From Lineolata rhizophorae (Eukaryota; Ascomycota; Dothideomycetes; Lineolatales; Lineolataceae), in contig MU001681.1 of the NCBI GenBank assembly GCA_010093515.1, positions 1,017,276-1,068,847 on the forward strand: a DNA stretch of 51,572 bases. The letters are read 5' to 3'. This document shows, one piece after another, positions 35,156 through 46,373 of this stretch. The position numbers and the translations under genes are program-made. The notes below the pieces were generated by a model. It was not told the origin of the DNA and did not search any database. It was given only the letters and a program-made list of their open reading frames with translations. Numbering within the stretch: position 1 is the stretch's first letter; each line of letters begins with the position of its first letter.

Positions 35156-37625
35156 CGGCGGGCGGCGCGCTGGCGCACGTACGCAACGCACGCACACGCG
35201 CGCACGCACGCACGCACGCGCCGGGGCCGCCCGCGCCCCGCCCAACCAGCGAGAACGAAGCCGCGTGCGGCGAGAATGCGTGCGGCGGGGCGCGGCAGAG
35301 GACTCGAAGAAAAAAAAAAAAAGCCGGTGCTGGAAGGGGAAGTGGAGCGCTGGGGGCTGCGGTTGCGCGGGGCGCTTTGCGGGTGCGGTTGCGGGTGCGG
35401 GCGCGGTTGCGGTGACGGGGCGGGCATGATCTGGGGCAAGGGGCTTGTGGGTATGTAGCTGGGTAGCTGGGTGGCTGCGAGGAGGGGTGATCGTGGAGAC
35501 TGGTTCGGTGAGCGTAGGAGAGGAGTGGGCTAGAGAGGAGGACGAGAGGCCGTTTAGGTCGTGCGTCTGGGCTGCTCTGCATCGCTTCGTTCACTCCTTC
35601 CCACGTGGCCGGCGAAGGGCCGCCAAGTCCTGATTTATGCCGGGGTTGGGGCCGTTTGGGGTGGGCTGAGAGGGACCAGAAGAGCGTGCGAGAGGGGAGT
35701 GTGGTGCGGTTGTGGTGTGGTGGGTGAGTTTTGGGAGGGGAAGAATCCTGGGGTGTCGTAGGATTAGGGGAATGTGGTTAGATGGTACGATCTGACTCCA
35801 GGCAGCATGACGAAACTCGAAGGATGGAATTAGGGAGGACCAAAAAAAAAAAAAGAAAAAAGAAAAAGCAACGGGTGTTTTGTGGAGCAAAAAGGCGCCA
35901 CAAACATCTGGACCAAAAGCACCTTGAGTCGAGCAGCAAAGAAACAAAAAGGCAATGGTTGTTCTCGGTCCTCTTTCTCGCTAGAGACGGCCCAGGAGCG
36001 CGATGCGATGCGATCTGCTGGCCTTTCGGTCGGCCGGCGCCATGGGGGTTTAGAGGGCAGGCTTGTGATGGGTGGAGAGCCAATGGCCAATGACGATGTA
36101 CGCCGGGTTTATTTTGAAACGAAAATAAAAGGGCCTTTTGTACTCGGCAGGGGGGAGGGCAGGGAGGGAGGATCGAAACCCAGCATGGCCGAGGGAACAT
36201 GAAACTTCGACTGAAAACCAGACCTCGTGGTGGCGCAGCAGCTGTGCTGCCCGGGAAGCTACATACTGTTACACTACAGCAAAGCGCGCAGGCAGCCAGG
36301 CCGGCACAAGCCAGGCCGCGTCGCTTGGCCGGCCTCGATGCGCTCGACGCGACAGCAAGCCCAGGCCAGCTCCATACGAACTCAACAAGTCTCTGTTGAA
36401 GCGGCTTAGCGGCACAGGCCGCAAACAGCGAAGCGCAGCCGCTACGGCGGCTATTTGAGCCAGTTACGAGATCAATTGATTGTGGTACCTGGAAGTAAGC
36501 ACTATGCAGGCCCATGATGCTTGTTCGCGATATGTAGCGGAGGCGAGAGGATGTCCCCCTTTGATTTATGCTGGAGGGCGCCGACGAGAAAGCGAGCAGA
36601 CAGGCAGGCACACGGGCGCATGCACACTTCCAGACACACACCTACATCCATCCATCCGCCCGTCTAGCCAGCTGCTCGAGGCCGTCGCTGCTGCTACCGC
36701 TGCGCCGCTGCGTGCTGTTCGTCCCAGACTGCGTCGCGGGACGGTTGAACAACAATTAAACAACCAACGCAAGCCCCCGTACGGAGAACCCCTGCTTGCA
36801 TCTCTCCCCTTGCCCCCTCCCTCCGCATCTCCGCGCAAGCACCCCAACGTCCTCGATCGAGACCGCGGCGCCGAACAGGCGGGCAAAAAGGCGGTCAACA
36901 CGCAGCCCAGCAGAGAGGCGGGAGAAAGTTGGGAAAACGGAGAAACGCGCGACGACGCGGCTCGGCCTGCACGGCGCAGAAAAAGACCCACGCGCATCGG
37001 AAGGAGCGCAGCGGCAGCGGCAGTGGCGAACGCATCGTGGTCTCATCCTCCAGCCCGCCATCCAGGACGGCCCGCCGACCTCGCCGAAATCGCCGCATTC
37101 GCTGCATTCGCAAGCGCGTGGTGTGCATTTTTGGCGGGGGCGACGTCGGCGACGTCGGCGGCGGGAGGCGGGCGGCAGGCGGCGGATTCGGGGCGTGGCA
37201 ACCCGCGCCCGCGCTGCCCTTCTCTCGCGCTCGCTTTTGGCCGACGGCCGCGGCGGCGGCCCGCTGCGTGCGCGCGCACGGCACCGCGCCCGAACCGACC
37301 AGCCCCCCTCCCCAGCCGTTCCTCTCCGTCGGGTCTGCCCATGCACGCCCGCCTTTTTGCATCACACCGAGGCGCCGCCCGCTGGATTGCTGAGGCCCTT
37401 GCTTTCCGACAGAAAATCGGACCGCAGGATGCCCGTCCCGGCTGCAACACGCCTGTACGGGCAGGCGGCTGGAGGCATATGGAGGGCCCACGAAATAGGG
37501 AGGTGTCCGGCAAACAGAGAGACGATGGCTGCTTTTTCTGCTGAAAACCCCCGGGGGTTGCAGATAGCCGTTTTTCTGGCTGGAGGTGGCATGCGTCTTT
37601 AACCCTCCCCGCAGAACATGGCCTC

Positions 37626-40600
37626 TCATGTGCGCATGCTTTCCTCGATCGTCTCGTACCGTTTTCGCTCCCTCCGATGATCCGATCGGAGTATGCGCTT
37701 TGCGGTACCCATCAGGCCAGCCAGACTGGGAAAGATGTGGCGTTCGGCCAGATAGGAAACGGCAAAGCCACCGACGCCAAGGGCGAAGAGGAAGGATTTG
37801 AATCCGGGACTCATGAATGTCAGCTCCATCAGCTCGAATAACCAGCGGGCCGGAGCGAACAGCATGTACGTCGAAACGAGAAAAGTAAGCAGGATGGCGA
37901 TCATCAAGGGCACTACGATTTGGTCGTTGGAGATTAGCAAAATGATCTGATCAGACGATCTTTTTGCCGTTTTGCCATTCGTATCCACGGCTTCGGGCCA
38001 GGCCACTTACTATTGGTTCTCATGGGTTGTCGATAGGGAGGCCCGATGTTTAGCACAATTGCCGACAGGATGTACTGGTAGCATGAGACAAGGAACAGGG
38101 CAGTATTTTCGGAGTTCTTGGAGTTAGACTTGTCCTTGTCCAGCTGCGGCGCCTTAAACCTATATGTGCGGCAAAAATATCCTAACGTCAGATTCTTTCT
38201 TTGGTGGACCTCTCGGGAATCTATCGCCCGAGAGCAAATCACAAAATGATCTCACGTACCACGGCTGCGATTGGACTGTTTTGTACGCCACCGCCTGGAT
38301 GAGGACGCAGATGGCTATTTGGCCAAGCAACGGGATGAGAACTATCCGCGACATGAGGCTAGCCGTTGGCGGTTTTGTCGAAAGTATGGGATATGCGGCG
38401 GTCCAGCCCACTGAGATTGCATCAGCAAGTTTCCCAAGAAGGTCCTGTGCAGCTTGTCCTGGCGCAACTTACTGGCAAGTGCGATCGGAAGAATGACCAA
38501 AAGGTCAATGTACAGGAACTAGCCCACAGTAAGCAAGACGCCCGGTTTTGAGTAGAGTCAAGGCACCGAGTCCCACATACCTGGAAATCACCCAAATTCG
38601 ACGCCGTAGCATACAGGAAGCTGACCGACGTGAATTGGATAGCGGAATACAAGCTCATGTACTTGAAGCAAGTGAAACTTGTCACCAACGACGCGCGTCC
38701 TTCCCTGCGGTCAAACGTCAGTATATTAGGTGATAGGAAACACCAAATTCTTTGACGAGTACTCCACCACGAACCTTATGACTTCCGGGACACAAGAGAT
38801 ATCAAAAATTCTACTTGTGAACGGCGCGGCCACAGAGGCTTCCGCGTCGGACAGAGAAATGCCAACATCAGCCGACTTGAGAGCTCCACAATCATTTGCA
38901 CCGTCACCGCAGAAAGCACAGCAGTACTCGATGCCTTGGAGCTTTTCGACCAACTCGTGTTTCTCGTCTGGCGACATTCGGGCGAACACCTGGCCTCTTA
39001 CAAGCATCTGGAGCACTACATTAGCAATTCCAGTACCGTCATGTAGTGTCTAGATAGCCTACCGCGTGCATTAAAGCCGAGTCTTCTTTGGCATAGTCCA
39101 CAATCCATCGAAATACATCGCCTGTGACTGCTAGGGAGTAATTCTTGAAGTTGGACATGTCGTATGGTAACGATACATCAACATCTGCAGGCGGAGGTAG
39201 TGGCTGTTTGCAATTTAGCGATTCATTCGAGAAATTAAACTTGCGATCCTGAAATACCTTCAGTGTTTTCTCATCTAGCTGCACCATTGGATTGTCCACG
39301 CTATGCCAACTGATCTGTGACAGTGCTGTATGTGCATCTCCATGTACGAAGTGTGGAATGAAGCAATAAGCGGTCTTGTCTATCATTCCACACTCGCGTG
39401 CCACGCTGATTGCCGTGAGAATGTTGTCCCCAGTACACATAACCCGTCTAATGTTAGCACGGCCGAGCTCACCAATGATCTCGGTGGTGCGGCCTTTCAA
39501 CTTGTTTTCGAAAATGATGAACCCGACAAACGTGAGGTTAGTTTCAGCCTCCTCGCGCTTCATTTTTTGCACCTTCACCCAATTTAATTTCGGGATGGAC
39601 TTCGTCGCGCAGGCGATAACTCGGAACCCTCGGTGAGTGTAGTGACTCAACAGATCTTCGTAATCTGCGGGAACTGTGATACAGGAAAGATTAGCAAAAA
39701 AACCTCGTAGGAGACGAAAGCTACACCGATATTTACAAATCATTGGTACAATAGAACATAATCAGTGAAAACGAGGACAGTATCTAGTCATCTCGTAGAC
39801 TGAAAGTTACTATCTATCCACGCTTACGATGAATCAGAAGTGCGGTTGTACTTCTCATGTAAGCTTCGTTCCACAAAGGTTGAATACCTGCGAAATAACC
39901 ATGCCTTCCAATACCAAAATTGCCGTAAAGAGCGGGCAGGGACGCAATTTATAGAGCAAACAAGTCATCTCTCAGATTGACTGGAAGATACCAAAGCAGA
40001 AACGTAGGCCCAGTAAAACCTACGCCGGAAAAACCGATGTAGTTAACCAAAAAGGAAAAAAAAAAAATCATACTTACAGCTCTCCTTCCTACAAATCTCC
40101 TCCATTACCTCAGGCGCCCCCTTCACATAAACCTCCCCACCCTTCTCTCCAAACCGCCTCACCACCACGCTCGACCGCCGCAACTGCGACACGAACTCAA
40201 ACGCCTTGAGCACGCCCAGCTCGAGCGGCTTGGTCCGCTTCCGCAGGACCGCGTGCGCCGAGTCCGCGTCGGACGATTCGTACGAGCTCGACGTGTCGCC
40301 GTTGGCATCGTCCTCTGGTGGAGGAGGCGGCCGCGCCACCGACGGGCTCAGCCGGGGCTGTTGAGGCAGTGAGCCGCTGCCGCCGAGGACGTCCTCATCG
40401 ACTGGTCCGCCGCCGGCGTCTTCGCCGCCGGTGCCTTCTTCGTAGGACCATCCCGTAAAGGCGAACATGCGCTCGTCTAACGGGTCGCCGACCAGTGCGC
40501 CGTCAATATGGCGGAGAGTATGGCAAGTTGCCATTGCATAGAGCAGGGCGCGATGGGGAGAGTAATCGATATCGGCATCTGTGGATTGAGTTGCCGCGAG

Positions 40601-42808
40601 CTTGTTTGTCGGAACTAATGTCTCAGGGGAAGCAATAAGGGGCGAGAAGCGCGTGTCGCTCTCGCTGCTGCGACTACCATCGCCGTCTGGCACGGTATCG
40701 CCTCCACTTTTGTTTGGCTTCTCAACAACCCTCACGCCCAAGACGTCCAAACCATCTTCTGTCAACGTCCCCGTCTTATCAAAGCACACGACATCTAGCT
40801 TGCCCCCTACAGCGACCCTCTGAGGCGCAATGCAAAAGATACTCTTCTTCTTCAGCCTCTCCTGGGCGAACGTCGTCCCCACCGTCAATGTGGCTGGCAA
40901 CGCCGGCGGCACCACAATGGTAATGAGATCGAGCGCGCGCACCACAATGACGTGCCACTCGACGCCCAGGCGCACAAAGTTGGCCACCGAGGCCAGGAAC
41001 CCGATGGCCGCGACCACCGCCATGACGCCCACGTACCGGAACGCGTCGCGGTGCAGCTCGAAGCCGACGGGCTTGGAGAAGAGCATGGAGCGCACGAGGG
41101 CGCCCTTGGTGGTGTTGAAGCCCGTGCGGGCCACCATGGCGAGCGCGGCGGGCTCGTCCTCGGCGTCGGCGTGCGACGCGTGCGCCGGGTGGCCGGCCGA
41201 ATCGTGCGGAGGCGGGCGCCGCACGCGCACGAGGCGCGTCCCGCAAAATAGCATGTGCTTGCCGACGGCCGGGTGCACCGAGGGCGTGCCAAGCGAAAGC
41301 TGGGCGAGGGCGTCGTCGGTCACGGGCATCTTGCTGACGGGCAGGGACTCGCCCGTCAACATGCTTTCGTTCACGATGGCGTCGCCACTGAGGAGCAAGC
41401 AGTCGCAGGGCATTTGGGAGAGGCCCGGATCCGACACTTCGAAGACGTCGCCCGGCACCAGCTCAGCCGAGGGGACTTGTCGCCAGAATCCGGACCGCAG
41501 GACGCGTGTCGCGCACTCGAAGCGGCTTAATTCGTGCATCTTGCGCTGATTGGCGCGCGTCTCCTGCAGAGCGGCGCCGATGCCAAAGAGCGAAATGGCC
41601 AGAATGGCAGCGGCGTAATAGTAGTAATCGTCGGCAGCCCAGAGAATCAAGCTGAAAATTTGAAAAATGTAGAACGGGTGGAGCACTTCGTCGACCAGGA
41701 TAGCTGCGATACTCTTCTGTTCAATGTCAATAAGGTTGGGGCCGAACAAACGGGTTCGAGATTCCCTCTCATCGCTGTCCAGCCCGGTCCGCAATGCAGA
41801 GGCGTCTGTCCACGCCCGATCCTTCCAAGTGTTCCCTGGGACAAACTTGTCCCTCAGCGGGTGGTAGCAAAAGCGCATGTATCGATAGTCTAGCGTACGA
41901 AGCTGTCTGACCACAGGGTCATTATCGTCGTCGTAATCGTCGTCGTCCTCGATATCGGTCGCATAATCGTCCGGTTCGCTTTCCATGTAGCTGCTCCTTC
42001 TCCTCCTCAGCCTCCTCCGCCACCGCCTCTGCAACCCCTTCTCGTCCTCGGGCCCAAAAACAGAGCTCAACGACCGCCCGTACGCCTGCCTCCCCACGCC
42101 CAACTCCTCCATCCCGCCCCACTGGTCCTCCACCGCCACCCACTCGCACTCCCTGAGCAGCGTCCTCGCCCCGACCAATCGGATCCGCCACTTCGGCACC
42201 CACCTAAACACCAGATACAGCAAGCCGCCGGTCAAGACGCACAGCACCACGTATGCCGCGAAGCCGAGCTGCGCCGTCCGGAACCCCGTAATGACGATGT
42301 CCATGTCCTCGGTCTGGATGTGCAGCTTTTGGCTGGCGCGCCCGAGATAGCCGAGCCCTCCGGCCGCGCTGCTGCCCCGCGAGCTCGTCGACGACCGCCG
42401 GTGCGGCAGCAGCGGCGCCCCGGCCCCGGACCCCGCCGAGTCGCGCGAGCCGCGGGACCGTCGCGGCAGGCTGGACAGGTCGGTCGAGCGGCGCGCCCGC
42501 CGCTTGTGGACCGCGCTGCTGGGCGTCGTGCCGAGCTCGAGGTCGTCGGGGGACCCCGCGTAGCCCTCGCCCGATGTGGACGTCGTTTCGCTTTCTTCCT
42601 CATCTTCCTCCGGCAGCATCTCCTCGGGTTCGTAGACGGCGTGGCCGTCGGCTTCTTCGTCCAGATCGTCTAATATGGCGCCCTCCTCGTCCATCCACGC
42701 GTCGATCTCGGCGTCATGCGACTCGTCGTAGAAGGCGAAGCTGCCAGTGGAGGCGGCGCGGTTGCGGTGAGCGAAGGAGGCGGTGCTGTTGGGGACGGAT
42801 TCGGACAT
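37626..42808 (-). CDS. YPK9: P5B-type ATPase, Ypk9/ATP13A2 family
   Basis: A vacuolar or endolysosomal P-type pump; family members export polyamines from the organelle lumen and affect Mn and other metal tolerance. The model has exons 42808-40078, 39673-39063, 39007-38775, 38704-38581, 38518-38473, 38410-38260, 38159-38011 and 37912-37626, giving 1443 residues, all joins in phase. An acidic, serine-rich N-terminus of about 180 residues precedes the first membrane segment. TGES is at 485-488. The PPALP motif in M4, diagnostic of P5B (P5A has PPELP), is at 634-638. The phosphorylation site DKTGTLT has its Asp at 677. Exon 2 carries CTGDN, and exon 3 the hinge [16 protein letters not shown]. The last exons supply the M5-M10 helices. 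Intron 1 is 404 nt, against 55-100 for the others. An acceptor-like TATAG ends at 42824, so a 5'-UTR intron is possible. Confidence 0.96.
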
Positions 42809-42873
42809 GGGGCCGGAAAATATCTATACGGAGGGATTAGAAGGTTAGCTTGGAGTTGCCCGGTTCTGTGTGA

Positions 42874-43231
42874 CTATCTGTGTTGCCACGATGCCGCAAT
42901 AAGCCCATGGCGTGGCGCGCCAGCGCCATCGTGCCACGTCTGTAGCTTTTCCTGGTGAAGGTTTTGAAAAGCAACCGCAGTGGGAGAGAACCGCGTGGTA
43001 TAATCTCAAAACAAACCTCATTGTGTGCCATCTCCACGTCGGAGAAGAAGCTAGCTCTGTACGCGACGCGTTTATCAGCACTCCATCAACGCCACGACCA
43101 ACTAACCACAGGGCGTGTCCCAGCACTCACTGGCTCATGTTCGTCTCTTGCCTATACAGGTCCCCGTTGCTCTGAGTGCTATCCACGCTTCCCTTCCGCA
43201 ACGGGGCGCTCTCCTCGTCCTCGGCCGCCAT
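42874..43231 (-). CDS. Candidate small three-exon gene, unknown function
   Basis: Reading splice signals gives exons 43231-43131, 43056-43017 and 42951-42874, which join in phase to 72 residues ending at TAG. The first exon encodes an acidic, polar segment starting MAAEDEESAPLRKGSVDST and uses GC-rich codons like real exons of the locus. Its donor is GTGAGT and the acceptor TACAG. The second intron has donor GTTTGT and acceptor CCAG. The middle exon reads ASFFSDVEMAHNE. I do not recognise a family. The gene lies 66 bp upstream of the Ypk9 start codon on the same strand, so these exons could instead be 5' leader exons of the Ypk9 transcript. Exon 1 is the most convincing part; the last exon is weak. 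Confidence 0.38.
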
Positions 43232-44061
43232 GACGGCCGAGTCGCCCTTTATCAGCCGCAACGGGCGTATCGTAAACTCAACTCGAGTCTCTAGCGACAA
43301 AGATACGACACTGAAAGAAAGACGCGATAGCTAAGGAAATGCAATGCGAGAAAATCCACTCCGAGCAGAGCTTGTCATCGTAGAAGGTCGTGCATGTGGA
43401 GAGTTGGGAGAGTGCGTCGTACGGCTGGGGTGCGAAAAGCAAAGGTGCGGTCCGTGGTTGACGGGACCGAAGCTATAGCTATCGGCCGATATCTCTGCTG
43501 ATTGGTGGGGGTCACGCAAGCGAACGGCAGCCACCAAGTTCCCGAGTCCATCCCGCCGTCCCTGCTTTACCCGAGCGACACCAGCGCAGGGCCGAATTTC
43601 ACACTCAACATTGCTATGCTGACATAGCATATTAAGTCACTTAGCAGGTGATCGGATAGTTGCAGCTGTCCGCCAGTGGTCGCGTCACCCGAACACAACA
43701 AGCTAGTCTCTCAATTTTGGATTTGAGGAATCTTTGCATTTGCATCAAGGTGGTAGAAAAAAAGCCGCGTTGGTTAAAACGCATTTCCGAGCAGTAAAGG
43801 CCATATGCCGAGGTGACTCGATCATGATGCCGAAAAGGAGGCAAGGCAAAAGCAAGAGCCGCAATTGACCGCAGGAGGAAAAGAGGACTTTGCTCCTGAC
43901 TGCCACATCTCCCTTTAATCATATTCCTGCTTCAACCCTCGGGAGCCTAATGACCCCGCCGGCCTCCGCCATTATCGGCACTCTACCACTTCAAACGGCC
44001 TTATTTGCATCCCCAACTCCATACCTCACTCGCTCGCGTGTCCGTGACCCACTTCCAGCAC
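43232..44061. other. Intergenic, 3' of eL33
   Basis: This 830-bp stretch separates the candidate small gene from the end of the eL33 gene. It should hold the eL33 3' UTR and the promoter of the genes to its left. It contains short open frames only, and I see no recognisable exon. Confidence 0.5.
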
Positions 44062-44922
44062 CTATATCGAAGACGGATAGAGCATCACCCGAACTGAAGC
44101 ACCGAAGGACTTAGGAGGCAGGTTGCGCCTAAACTGCGCCCTCACCACGCCGGAGTTGCCTGTTGACCCACAAATCAGCCAAATTGTCCAGCCAGTCTCC
44201 AACCCCAGGCGTGAACACGTTGGTGGAAGGGCTCGAGCCTGTCGATGTTGATATCGTGATGAAGGTGCGCCATACCATGTGGACGAGTAACTTTCCCCCA
44301 GATGACGCGAATCTTGGAGCCCCGGACTTCCCGCTGCGCGCGGTACACGAACGCCACCTTCTTGCCGCAGTAGAACCTATCCCCAGCGCGCGTGCGTCAG
44401 CAATGACATCCACCAGGGTAGGCGTGTCGTTTTGGTTCAGGTCAGGGGCGCAAAACTCACGTCGCGGCCTTCGTGTCGTCGACGCCCTCGATCTTGAGAA
44501 GGCTGGTGCCCGGGTTCGTGTTGCGCTTGCCGCGCTGGTAGCTCAGGTGCCGACCCCTACGTGGAGATGAAAACCGGATTAGCCATCCTTAGATATATCG
44601 CGATTGCCTGGTGTGCCCAAGAATGCGGCGTTACTAAGCGGGCAGTATCCTTCCGAGCACTGTCCACGTCTCCTAGACAAAGGGCCCGCAGGCCCGCTAC
44701 CATGTGTTGAAAGATGGGGATATCAAAATCATCGTGGTGACTCACTTCACGTATACTAGAATCAAGCCAATGTTAGCAAAATCTCCAAACGTGCACAAGT
44801 ATTGTTCAAAGCCCCAACGCGTAACTGTATCAGCACAGCAGGCGCGCCAATACTCCATAGTACAGCTGGAAAATTAAAAGGGACGGTGTGAACATACGCC
44901 TATGGCCCTGTCCGGACGGCAT
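44062..44922 (-). CDS. RPL33: 60S ribosomal protein eL33 (L35a / RPL33)
   Basis: A component of the large cytosolic ribosomal subunit. The gene is split into five small exons: 44922-44898, 44755-44746, 44556-44461, 44376-44276 and 44159-44062. They join in phase to 109 residues, the exact family length. The product starts [20 protein letters not shown], continues through [32 protein letters not shown] and [12 protein letters not shown], and ends [14 protein letters not shown], a full-length match to the known family pattern. Exon 2 is only 10 nt (TATACGTGAA) and supplies the LYVK joint. The introns are 142, 189, 84 and 116 nt, all GT-AG. Every exon is below about 100 nt, so open-frame searches and simple gene finders would miss the gene. 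Recognition is firm. Confidence 0.97.
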
Positions 44923-45679
44923 CTTGACCGGGCTTTTGAACCGCGGGCACACCGCAGCGATCGCACGCAAGACGTCAAGAAAGAAGAAAAAGGGAGGGGA
45001 CAGGAAGACGGAGCTGCGCCTGCGCCGGGATGGGCGATGTGTCTCCGGTCCTAGAAGGGGGTTGACGCTGGCGAAGGTCTTGTTGTCGTTAAGTTGAGGC
45101 GTCGTGATGGGTGCGCGATTTGGGTGGTTCCGGTGCGGAATTCAGCGGCGCCGTGGTGGGCGGTCGCTTATGTCATGTTCGCTTAGCGACCCTCAGGAGC
45201 AACTACATAATCACAAGCAACGCTTCCAAGCTTCCAGTCACCATGGCTACCCGGCACATCAACCTGCTTAACAAATGCCTTCATCGCAAAATAAATTTTC
45301 ATCGCGATTTTTCGTCTTGATTTTGTTTGCGAAACTAATCATAAGGCTCTCCAGAAATGAAACTACAAGTAATACAGACACGAACGTCAGGCCAGTCACG
45401 AAGACTCCGCATTGCCCTCGACATCAGCGAGACTCCTTCGCGTCGAAAATGTCAGGCCCGAGACTGCGCTTTTTCAGTGCAGAATCTCCGAAACAATGGG
45501 TCCTTATTACGCTGCATTATATTCGAACTTGGGGATCAAATGCGCTCCATGGCGCGACCACAAGCCAGCATCCAAATCCTCCACCCCGACCTTTTGCTAC
45601 GGAGGAGGTAAATGGAACTACACTGCTGCCGCAAAAACCATTCCCCGAGTCCTTTCCTCCATCGCTCACCAATTAGCGT
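44923..45679. promoter_or_regulatory. eL33 promoter region
   Basis: This 757-bp stretch lies upstream of eL33 and downstream of the next minus-strand gene. A plus-strand ATG in good context at 45243 opens only a 25-codon frame and is not called. I cannot name a specific ribosomal-gene element. Confidence 0.45.
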
Positions 45680-46373
45680 TCACGTGCCCTTGAGCTTGGC
45701 CTCCCACTGGCTATCCACCACCGCGGCTAGCGTGCTATAGCTTTGAATACCGATCGGAATTTCCTGTTGCGGAAATACAGCGTGCGTTCGGCGTTGCTAG
45801 TCATACGTACCTGCGGAATGATTCGTCGGCACTCGAATTGGTAATACTCGACGGCTATGGACGTGTTGAGTAGAGATAGTAAGTTGCGAATGGCACTAGG
45901 TGTTGGGCGATTCGGGCGACGGTACTGTACGGCTCGAGGCAGTCAGCACTCCAGCACTTAGCTTCGTTGTACGATTGCACATCACTGTTGACAGCCAACG
46001 ATAAGGATCGTCGCTCTATATCAGAAAGAATGGAATGGAGTGTCCCATTACAGAGTGCTTCTGCGGTTGAGGGTCGGCGAACGCCAATCTCACTAATCTA
46101 GTTACTCCGGGGAGAACGCTTCCGCTTGCAGACGATTGCGCGGACTCGCTTTTCTTCTCTGGTACGCGATATCGAAGGGAAAAAAAAAGTAAAGAAAGAA
46201 TATTGCATCGGTTGGAAGCTCTAAAGAATGTGCCAGGATCTAAAAGTTCTCTCGCAAGCCTACTGGAACATGCGGTGTGCGGACGCACTCGGTTTCCCTT
46301 CAGAACAGGTGCGACGTTGCGTACGCGACGGCTGCCCGTGCAGCTCCCAAAGCTGTGACATTCGCCGCAGCAT
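45680..46373 (-). CDS. Hidden four-exon gene, small protein of unknown function
   Basis: The last two exons are persuasive: 45924-45811 and 45763-45680 join across a 47-nt GTACGT...ACAG intron to give NLLSLLNTSIAVEYYQFECR, then RIIPQ, then EIPIGIQSYSTLAAVVDSQW and EAKLKGT-stop. The sequence looks helical and conserved. Exon 45924 follows a clear CTGAC branch and TACAG. Upstream, 46158-46106 (serine-rich, KKSESAQSSASG, after a long pyrimidine tract) and 46373-46289 (starting MLRRMSQLWELHG) complete an in-phase 111-residue model. The first exon is the least certain; further exons may lie upstream. I do not recognise the family. The protein shows no membrane segment. It is transcribed in the same direction as eL33 and divergently from the G6PD gene. 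Confidence 0.5.

Larger units (their letters stand above)
19673..37625. promoter_or_regulatory. 18-kb gene-free region upstream of the WOPR gene
   Basis: No known domain, conserved motif or convincing exon chain was found on either strand across 17.95 kb, although the compact part of the window carries about one gene per 2 kb. Because the WOPR gene runs leftward and the Ypk9 gene ends at 37626 in the same direction, nearly all of this DNA is 5' of the WOPR gene. It is GC-rich to about 25 kb, more mixed at 26-29 kb, then again GC-rich with G/C runs to 37 kb. It holds many simple repeats (listed separately). WOR1-type genes are known to have very long control regions and 5' leaders; assigning this function here is inference. 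Undetected small genes or non-coding RNAs remain possible. Confidence 0.55.

Noticed and set aside
36150-36290. tRNA-like words on the minus strand (TGTAGTGTAAC... and GGGTTTCGATCC)
   Set aside because: The T-loop is offset by one base, the stems do not pair and the spacing is wrong for a tRNA gene.
39674-40077. C/D-box snoRNA inside the Ypk9 intron
   Set aside because: GATGAC and CTGA words occur, but no proper RTGATGA box paired with terminal stems could be found.
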